9,678 bases of DNA from a bacterium (GTDB lineage: Bacteria; Acidobacteriota; Blastocatellia; Pyrinomonadales; Pyrinomonadaceae). The notes beneath the pieces were generated by a model. It was given only the letters and a program-made list of their open reading frames with translations, was not told the DNA's origin and did not search any database. Where the stretch lies: positions 1 to 9,678 of the forward strand of contig JAQSDP010000001.1 of the NCBI GenBank assembly GCA_029945985.1, given 5' to 3'. The translations under genes were made by a program, and so were the position numbers. Shown one piece after another: positions 1 through 7,300 of the stretch. Numbering within the stretch: the stretch's first letter is position 1; each line of letters starts with the position of its first letter.

Positions 1-241
1 GATGAAAACGGGCCTATTTCAAATCACGCAGGAATTTTTAGCGAATATGGTCGGTGTCCGGCGTGAAGCGGTCAATAAAGCATCGAAGAGTTTTCAGGAT
101 CGCGGCCTGATCAGCTACAACCGCGGTAAACTTTTGATTCTCGACGTGAAAGGTTTGAAAAAACTTTCGTGTAATTGCTATCAGATTATCTCAAAAAGCC
201 ATCCAAATTACGAAGCAGTTGCTAGTAAGGCCAACAACTAA
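1..241 (+). CDS. Crp/Fnr-family transcriptional regulator, C-terminal fragment (5' end outside window)
   Basis: This is the DNA-binding end of a Crp/Fnr regulator. The frame is open from the window edge to TAA at 239-241. The ATG at 2-4 is very probably an internal methionine, because the visible 79 residues start just before the winged helix-turn-helix and the roughly 160-residue cNMP-type sensor domain of the family is missing. Visible motifs are TQEFLANMVGVRREAV (helix-turn-helix with the recognition-helix GVRRE core, residues 9-24 after the ATG), the wing around NRGKLLILD, and a C-terminal SCNCYQI. A hand alignment with the complete regulator downstream (494-1231) gives about 24 identities in 56 columns, so the two are diverged paralogs rather than a recent duplication. 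Residues after CNCY are unlike the other paralog. The effector and targets are unknown. Family assignment is firm; specific function is not. Confidence 0.87.
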   Translation, partial: MKTGLFQITQEFLANMVGVRREAVNKASKSFQDRGLISYNRGKLLILDVKGLKKLSCNCYQIISKSHPNYEAVASKANN

Positions 242-273
242 TGGGCAGCAATCAAAAGTAAAGTATCTAAAGC

Positions 274-291
274 CCGGCTCGGCCGGAATTT
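274..291 (+). terminator. Possible weak intrinsic terminator after the first Crp/Fnr gene
   Basis: CCGGC (274-278) and GCCGG (282-286) form a perfect 5-bp GC-only stem with a TCG loop, starting 32 bases after the TAA of the upstream regulator, and are followed by AATTT. The position suits a terminator, but the U-tract is only three bases long. A second potential stem, TTTCCG (289-294) with CGGAAA (303-308), partly overlaps the tail. The call is tentative. Confidence 0.28.
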
Positions 292-358
292 CCGTCACCT
301 AGCGGAAAAATATCCAGCAAACCGTTTCCTCGAACTTACGTCCTTCGCACACTTACCT

Positions 359-397
359 TAGTGCTTTATCGCACTAACATAGTGTTCCATCGCACTG
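359..397. promoter_or_regulatory. Tandem CRP-geometry palindromic operators, 21-bp period
   Basis: Site 1 (359-376) is TAGTGC-N6-GCACTA, a perfect 6-bp inverted repeat around a 6-base spacer. Site 2 (380-397) is TAGTGT-N6-GCACTG, identical to site 1 at 14 of 18 positions, with the outer AGTG/CACT still symmetric. The start-to-start distance is 21 bp, about two helical turns, so both sites face the same side of the DNA. The arm/spacer layout equals that of the E. coli CRP site (TGTGA-N6-TCACA), including the GTG...CAC core at the same positions. Site 2 ends 96 bases before the ATG of the regulator at 494. I infer binding by a Crp/Fnr dimer, most simply one of the two regulators encoded here. 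No convincing -35/-10 pair could be assigned nearby, so activation and repression cannot be distinguished. Confidence 0.6.
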
Positions 398-493
398 AGA
401 GGTATCTATTCTTATTGTTTTGATGTACTGTCTGGGTAGCGATCATCCGTAGGTCGTATTTCACCTCAGCATTGTCGGAAAACAGCGAAGAGC

Positions 494-1231
494 ATGCCGC
501 TTGATGCCAAACAAAACACTGGCCGTGAGAATTTCCTGCTTGCAGCTCTGCCGGACGTCGAATTTGAGCGCGTACAAACTCACCTAGAGCTAACATCTCT
601 AAAGCTTGGGCGAGTTCTCTATGAATCGGGCGATAGACTCGACTATGTTTATTTCCCTACGACCGCTATTATCTCTCTACTTTACGTCATGGAAAACGGC
701 GCGACTGCCGAGATCGGCGTGGTGGGCAACGACGGGATACTGGGAATCGCGCTGTTTATGGGCGGCGATACGACGCCGAACCGGGCGGTAATCCAGAGTG
801 CGGGCGAAGCTTTCAGAATGAAGGCAAAAGATCTTCTAGACGAATTCACTTTGGGCGGTGTGTTTCACAATCTTCTGCTTCGTTACACCCAGGCGTTGAT
901 AACGCAAATTTCGCAGACCGCTGTTTGCAATCGTCTCCATTCAGTCGAACAGCAGCTGGGCCGCTGGCTGCTCCTCAGTCACGACCGTTTGAACACTGAT
1001 ACGCTGGTCATGACTCACGACCTGATATCAAATATGCTTGGCGTTCGTCGCGAAGGGGTGACAATGGCAGCGAGAAAACTGGCCGAGAGAAAATTAATCA
1101 AGAATGTTCGAGGATCCATAACTATCCTCGACCGCCAGGGACTGGAACAAGCCGCATGCGAGTGTTACCAAGTTGTCAATAACGAATACAACCGCCTGCT
1201 CAGCAGAGGTATTTCCAGAACTTTCGGGTAG
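494..1231 (+). CDS. Crp/Fnr-family transcriptional regulator (complete)
   Basis: A 245-residue regulator, the normal length for the family. Residues about 15-120 form the cNMP-binding-type beta-barrel (LGRVLYESGD, YFPTTAIISL, VGNDGILGI). The long dimerisation helix follows (about 121-163, with AVCNRLHSVEQQLGRWLL), then the winged helix-turn-helix (about 173-202, LISNMLGVRREGV) and a C-terminal tail with ACECYQVV (Cys222, Cys224). The phosphate-binding cassette is not cAMP-like: the GE.GL stretch reads NDGILGI and the Arg-Ser/Thr pair reads NRAV. A different ligand, or none, is likely. There is no N-terminal Fnr-type cysteine cluster. ATG 494 is the only ATG between the in-frame stop at 437-439 and the conserved domain. 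The purine-rich GAAGAG ends one base before it, too close for a canonical ribosome site. The tandem palindromes at 359-397 suggest auto- or cross-regulation. The gene is convergent with the glucan synthase. Confidence 0.93.
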   Translation: MPLDAKQNTGRENFLLAALPDVEFERVQTHLELTSLKLGRVLYESGDRLDYVYFPTTAIISLLYVMENGATAEIGVVGNDGILGIALFMGGDTTPNRAVIQSAGEAFRMKAKDLLDEFTLGGVFHNLLLRYTQALITQISQTAVCNRLHSVEQQLGRWLLLSHDRLNTDTLVMTHDLISNMLGVRREGVTMAARKLAERKLIKNVRGSITILDRQGLEQAACECYQVVNNEYNRLLSRGISRTFG

Positions 1232-1269
1232 TCACGCATCCTATCAAAATTATGCCACGAGCTTCCGGT

Positions 1270-1298
1270 CGCCAGACAATGGGGTTATTTTTAATTTT
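1270..1298 (+). terminator. Possible weak terminator of the second Crp/Fnr gene
   Basis: CGCCA (1270-1274) can pair with TGGGG (1280-1284), with one G-G mismatch and a five-base loop. The T-rich tract TTATTTTTAATTTT (1285-1298) follows directly. It lies about 40 bases after the TAG of the regulator. The tract is convincing but the stem is short and imperfect, so this may be no more than an AT-rich spacer. Confidence 0.25.
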
Positions 1299-1338
1299 GC
1301 CGCTATAGGAGAATCTCTACACTACAGATATCGGCAAA
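1296..1338. repeat. Interrupted inverted repeat in the convergent intergenic gap
   Basis: TTTGCCG (1296-1302) is perfectly complementary to CGGCAAA (1332-1338). After a 1x1 mismatch, TAT (1304-1306) pairs with ATA (1328-1330), leaving a loop of about 21 bases. The repeat sits between two convergent genes, where bidirectional terminators are common, but neither arm is followed by a proper U-tract on its own strand. It may be a rho-type or processing hairpin, or chance. Confidence 0.33.
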
Positions 1339-1364
1339 CTGCCTTCTATTTGGTGCAACCTCTA

Positions 1365-4300
1365 TCAACCATCTTTAGTTTCACCCATTAAGACTAATAC
1401 TTCATGCATTTGTCCGTCAGCTCTTATGGGAATTTCATTTGACGGTAACAATTCGCCATCAAGCCTTACCTCGGCAATTCCGCGACAGATGCCCGAAGGG
1501 TTTTCAACTCTTATCTTAAAACGCGTAGATCCACGTCGGTAGTCGATCTCAAAATTACGCCAACTGCGCGGGATGCAAGGCTCAATCTTAAGACTTTCAC
1601 CTTGAAGGTGAAAACCGAGCATTGATTCAAGAGCCGCGCGATACATCCAACTGGCCGCACCCGTATACCAAGTCCAACCGCCGCGTCCGATGTGTTTTGG
1701 TTCGTTATAGACGTCGCCCGCAACGACATATGGCTCGACCTTGTATTTGTGAAGCCCGGCGCGCGTGGACGCGTGATTGATCGGATTGAGTAAAGCAAAG
1801 AGTTCACCGGCTTTATCGCCATCGCCGAGCATTGCAAAAGCGATCATTGTCCAGATCGCGGCATGGGTATATTGGCCGCCGTTCTCCCGGACACCGGGGA
1901 GATAGCCTTTTATGTAGCCGGGACTGAGCGAACTTTTGTCGAATGGCGGTGTAAATAAGAGCACGAGGCCGTCACCGCGGCGGATAAGATATTCGTCAAC
2001 CGACGCCATAGCCCGCGTCGCTTGCTGTAGGTTTGCTCCGCCCGAAATAACACTCCATGACTGCGCGATCGAATCGATCTTACATTCCTCGTTTTCCGCC
2101 GAACCGAGCGGCGTACCGTCGTCAAAATAAGCCCGGCGAAACCAATTGCCGTCCCATGCATTTGTTTCTAGAGAGGTTTTCAGATCCTTGATATGTTTGC
2201 TATATAACGCCTCGCGAACCTTTTCGCCGCGTTCACCGCAGAATGGCGTAAATTCCATCAAAGTATTGATTAGGAACCAGCCAACCCAAACACTTTCACC
2301 CTGTCCGCCGTTGCCGACGCTGCTCATCCCGTCATTCCAGTCACCTGAACCCATTAAGGGCAATCCATGCAATCCAACAGCGAGACTGCGGTCGATAGCG
2401 CGAGCGCAGTGTCCGAATATGTTCGCGGTTTGTACGGACGTCGTCGGCTGCGTGTAAGAATCATCTTGTCCCTCACCCAGCAGAGGAGCCTCGATGAATG
2501 CCACCATTTCGTCCAGGATCGAATTGTCGCCTGTAACCTTGACATAAAAGCTTGTAACGAACGGAAGCCAAAGCAGATCGTCCGAAAAGCGTGTGCGAAC
2601 GCCGCGTCCTGACGGCGGGTGCCACCAATGTTGCACGTCACCTTCCTCGAATTGATGGGCGGCGGCGGTTAGGATTTGCTCACGCGCTATTTCAGGCTTT
2701 GCGTAAACTAGCGACATCACGTCCTGCAGTTGGTCGCGAAATCCAATAGCTCCACCCGACTGATAAAACGCGGAACGTGCCCAAACGCGGCACGCCAGCG
2801 ACTGATATAAGAGCCATCTATTTACTAGCGTGTCCATGGAGGCATCCGGCGTTCGCACTTTTATTGTGCCCAGCAATTCGTCCCAATATGCCGTGATTTC
2901 GGCGAACGATTCTTTTACGGCGTCCAATCCGCGAAACTTAGCAACTATGCTTTCGACTTCGTCAACCGATTCGCCTTCGCCGATTAGAAAAACTATCTCT
3001 CTGAATTCGCCGGGTTCGAGATCGATAATTGTCTGTAATGCTGCGCACGGGTCGAGTCCGGCACCGCTTCGACCGGATAGTTTTTCCCGGGCCATTGCCG
3101 CCGGTTTTTTTAGACTACCGTTCCTGCCCACAAACTCCTTGCGGTCACAAGTAAGAGAATTTATCTCCGCGTTACTCGCAACAAATGCGATGCGTCCGGC
3201 AAATTCATTATTATATGGATTGCGCGCCCGGACACAGGTTCCCTTGTCGTCTACTTCGGTGATGATGAACGGCGCGGTTCGGCTCCGGTCAAACCCCAAA
3301 ACAAGTTCGCTATAGCTCGTAACCGATAACTTTCTCTTGCGGTCGGTTCGATTGTGCAGACGCAAAAGAGAGACCTTTACGGGTGCGTCAAGCGGAACGA
3401 ACTGAAGCAGATCCTGGGAAATGCCGTGGCTCAGATGCTCAAAAACCGTGTAACCTTGCCCGTGTTTGATCGTGTACGGTTCAGCCTCGCGAATCGGCAG
3501 CGGTGTGGGCGTCCAAACGGACCCGGATTCTTCGTCTCGGAGATATATCACTTCACCCGGCGGATCGCTGACGGCATCGTTTGACCACGGCGTGAGTCGG
3601 TTCTCACGGCTGTTGACCGACCATGTGAATCCGGCACCGGTTTCCGAGACCTGAAAGCCGAACGCCTTCTCGTTTGCGATCACATTGAGCCACGGAGCAG
3701 GCGTCCATTGTTCCTCACCTAAAACTGTGACGTACTCTTTCCCGGAGTTTCCAAAACCGCCAAGTCCATTGAAAAACTTTAGCTCCGGCTGCGGAGCGGA
3801 AGGCTCCGGATACGGACGATTTGATCCCTTAACAATGAATGTGCCTGGCAATGCCGTCTCGATCGTTTTGCGTAAAAGTTCATCTTCCAGGCTGCCGCGT
3901 TCGCCAACGATAACGACGTGAGCAACCGTGTGGAGTAGAATGCGATCTGCTTCAGGAATCTGATCGGTTCGTCTGACAAAGATACCGCCGTTGGTATCCA
4001 GCAGATTTGCCTCGCCGCTGGTGCGGACAATTCGAGTTAATTCGTCCTGCAACGACTGCATGTAGCTCGGTGGATTATCATTTAAGATCACCAGATCAAA
4101 GATCAGGCCCTTGAGCCGCAAATATTCGTGTGCGTTCAACATCTGACGTGCGAGCGGCAGATCTTCCGCCCGGTTGATACGAACAACGACGATCGGCAGA
4201 TCGCCGCCAATTCCGTACGGCCAAAGGTCGGATTGAGCCCGAGTATTTAGTGATAAAACTCCCGGACGAGCGCGTAGACTAGAGTCAGTGTATAGGATGT

Positions 4301-7300
4301 GGGCTGCGAGGCGTTGAAACAGATATGCGTTTTCCGGTTCGATGTTCAGATGGCGCATTTCCACCTGTGACCGCGTCCAGGCGAGAGCCGCTTCGCGTAA
4401 AAATATGTTTACATCATGATATTTATCCGCCAGCCTTAACGACTCTTCGTGAGAATTCGCGACGGCGGTCGAATATGTGATGCATGCGGTTTCATGCGGC
4501 TCAATACGGACGCAGCATCGCAGCGAGAAGATCGGATCGAGCACCGCTCCCGCTGAATTTGAAAGGGGGCGGTCGTCCATGATCGCGATCGGTTCGCGAA
4601 CATCGCGTCCTCGCCCCAGAAAGCGTGCACGATCAGTTTCATACTGTACCGCACCGACCATTTCTCCTTCTATTGCGATCGTATGTATTGCCCAAATAGG
4701 CTCGTCGCTCTCAGCTCGCGGACGGCGTTTGGCGATCAGTGCGTTCTCATCGGGATTGAACTCCGTCTCAATGAAAAGATTGCTAAATGCTTGATGAGCA
4801 GCGTCTGCCTTTGGCGGAGCCAATACGATTTCAGCATAACTCGTAACCTCGATCTCTATCGCTTTTGACGAATTATTAGTGATAGACACGCGCCGAATTT
4901 CGGCATTGTCTTCGGGCGAAACCACTATTTCCGTCCGCGTCTCCAACCTTCCGTCGCGCCGCCGGAACACCGCTTTGTCCTCCGAAAATGTAACTTCATA
5001 AAGATCAGCCTCTCCGCCTAATGGCTGGTAACCGCTCGACCAAACTTTACCGGTTCCTACATCACGCAGGTAGATAAAACTGCCCCAGGGATCCCGAGTC
5101 GTATCCTCGCGCCAGCGGGTAACGGCCATATCCCTGTGCATCGAATAGCCCGCACCTGACGTGGTTACCATAACTGAATAGACACCGTTGGACAGAAGTT
5201 GCACCCGGGGCGTGGGCATATGCGGCGTGTTGAAAACCCTCGTAACTCGCCCCGAAAGCTGCCGCACCAGCCGGCTGGACAGAACTTCTTCAGCCCGCGG
5301 ATGGGACGCTGGAACTCCATGTGGGATCCTTTCCTGAAGCAGTAATTCGGTGGATCGAACGAGAGGCTCAGAGTGGAACCGGTCCTGCATAATATTTGCG
5401 TGAACCAAATTATTAAGTGCGACGAGGATCATTCCCTGATGATGCGCCATGTAGGCCCGGATGATCGAGAATGTTTGATCGCGCGGCAGGCGTTCGGCTG
5501 TGTAGTCTATCGATTCGTAAAAGCCGAATCGGGCGAGCATTCCCTCATCGGCTAAATGGCGGAAATTCGCCATAGCTGCGTGCGGCAAGATCGGGGCGGC
5601 CAGGGCAGTCGCATATGGCGCAACTACTAGGTCTTCGCTCAAGCCCCGCTTCAAGCCAAGTCCCGGAACTCCAAAGGCCTGATATTGATAATTTAACTGC
5701 AGGTCACGAGCGTTGAACGCACACTCGGAGATACCCCACGGCACGCTATTTTTTGCTCCATACTCGATGTGCTTTTCAACAACTGCCTTGAAAGTTTGGC
5801 TAAGAAGTGTTTGTTCATAGTCGCGCATTACAAGGATCGGCATCAGATATTCGAACATCGTGCCTGTCCAAGAGACCAGGGCCCGGCTTGAACCTACTGG
5901 TGTGAGCGGCCTTCCGAGACGAAACCAGTGTTCCTGCCCGATCTCGTCCTTGGCAATGGCGACAAAACTGGCCAACCGAGATTCGGACGCCAGCAGATCG
6001 TAAAAAGAGTCGTCACGCTTTGCCGTGTCCACGTTGTAACCGATAACAAAGATCTTTCGTTCCCCGTCGAGTAAAAAATCAAAGTTCATTTCTTTGACGG
6101 TCTCTGCGCACTGCAGTGCAAAGCTGTCAAAATGTGCAACGGTTCTAAAGGCAGACTGCTGAGCCTGTGTTGCCTTAGCTATCAGAATTTTAATCGCGTC
6201 AGCGGCGGAGCTAGAATCCAACTCCATTATCTGGGATCTTTCAATATCTACATTAATGCCTGAAAGCCTAAGAAGGACGCCGTCGTATAACTCTGGAAGT
6301 TGGGATAACGAAGGCAAAACTTCCATAAGACCAAGTACCTCTCGCCACTCATTGTGTACTGCGGGAAAGTCACGGCCAATGATCCCGGACAAATGAGAAA
6401 AGTCATTTTCCTGCCAAGGTATAAGTGTTTTGATGTCGCGAAGAAAAGTCTGAGCCTGGTGCGATAGATCTGCCGACCAGAATCCCAACTCATTGAAATG
6501 TTCAGTGCCGTGCTCCAGTGTCAGCGCACCGGTGATGTCCTTGATGATTTCGATATGAGAAATTAGCGTTTCGAGCAAGGTGACCCAGGACTGCGGTGTT
6601 TCACTTTGTTGGTGCCCCAATAGTTGTAGACAGAACTCGATCTCGGATTGAAGCTGCTTGATCGTCACACCTTCTGTCCGCCGACGAGCGACATTCATTT
6701 GAGCTGCTTCCTCACGCATCATTTCGAGCGAATCGGAAAGCCCCTGTATGACATGCGTATCCAACAACTTTCGGTTCTTGATCTCTAGCACCGACTGTTT
6801 GACAGCTAGTAGGTGGCCGGCGAGATTTCCGCTATCGACACTGGAAACATAGCGAGGTGAAAGCGGTGCGAGCGTCGCGGTGTCGTACCAGTTCAAATAG
6901 TGCCCGCGAAATTTCTCAAGTTTCTCGAGTTTGGTAAACGTAAAACCGAGTCGCTCCGCTAGCTCAAGGGTTCCTATATAACCAAAATCATGAGCAGAAA
7001 CTGTCGATAATAGAAGCAAGCCAATGTTTGTAGGCGAGGTCCGATGAGCGATCTTGGGTTGCGGGTCTTCCTGATAATTATCGGGTGGAAGCCAATTCGA
7101 ATCATCACCGACAAACGTTTCGAAAAATCTCCAAGTCCGCCTGGCGATCATCCGAGCCAATTTTATATCGGTACCGCTGAGCGGTATCCTTATAATTGGC
7201 GGCCGGCGACTTATCCTGTACGCAACAATAGGAGAAATTATCCAGACGATCAGAAACGGGACCGCTATGACTAAAGCTGACGGGCGAAACCAGAATACAC

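Noticed and set aside
336..353. Possible third copy of the palindromic operator (TACG...CGCACACT)
   Set aside because: Only the GCAC part matches, its offset to site 1 is 24 rather than 21 bp, and the two arms are not symmetric.
403..449. Candidate -35/-10 boxes (TTGTTT at 415-420, TATCTA at 403-408)
   Set aside because: No pair with acceptable spacing and match was found: the partners of TTGTTT at 16-17 bp are TAGCGA or AGCGAT, and TATCTA has no matching -35. I would not assign a promoter from this.
366..596. 76-codon minus-strand reading frame across the intergenic gap and the start of the second regulator
   Set aside because: It overlaps the palindromic operator and a firmly identified gene on the other strand, and its translation resembles no family I know.
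1333..1343. Small hairpin GGCA-AAC-TGCC near the synthase end
   Set aside because: The stem is only 4 bp, it has no U-tract on the minus strand, and it competes with the longer inverted repeat at 1296-1338.
1173..1391. 72-codon plus-strand frame overlapping the end of the second regulator and crossing the convergent gap
   Set aside because: It overlaps both flanking genes in other frames and shows no recognisable motif.
2830..3315. 161-codon plus-strand reading frame opposite the GH94 module
   Set aside because: Antisense shadow of the synthase. The minus-strand frame carries strong family motifs throughout this stretch, while the plus-strand translation is Ser/Arg-rich without recognisable domains.
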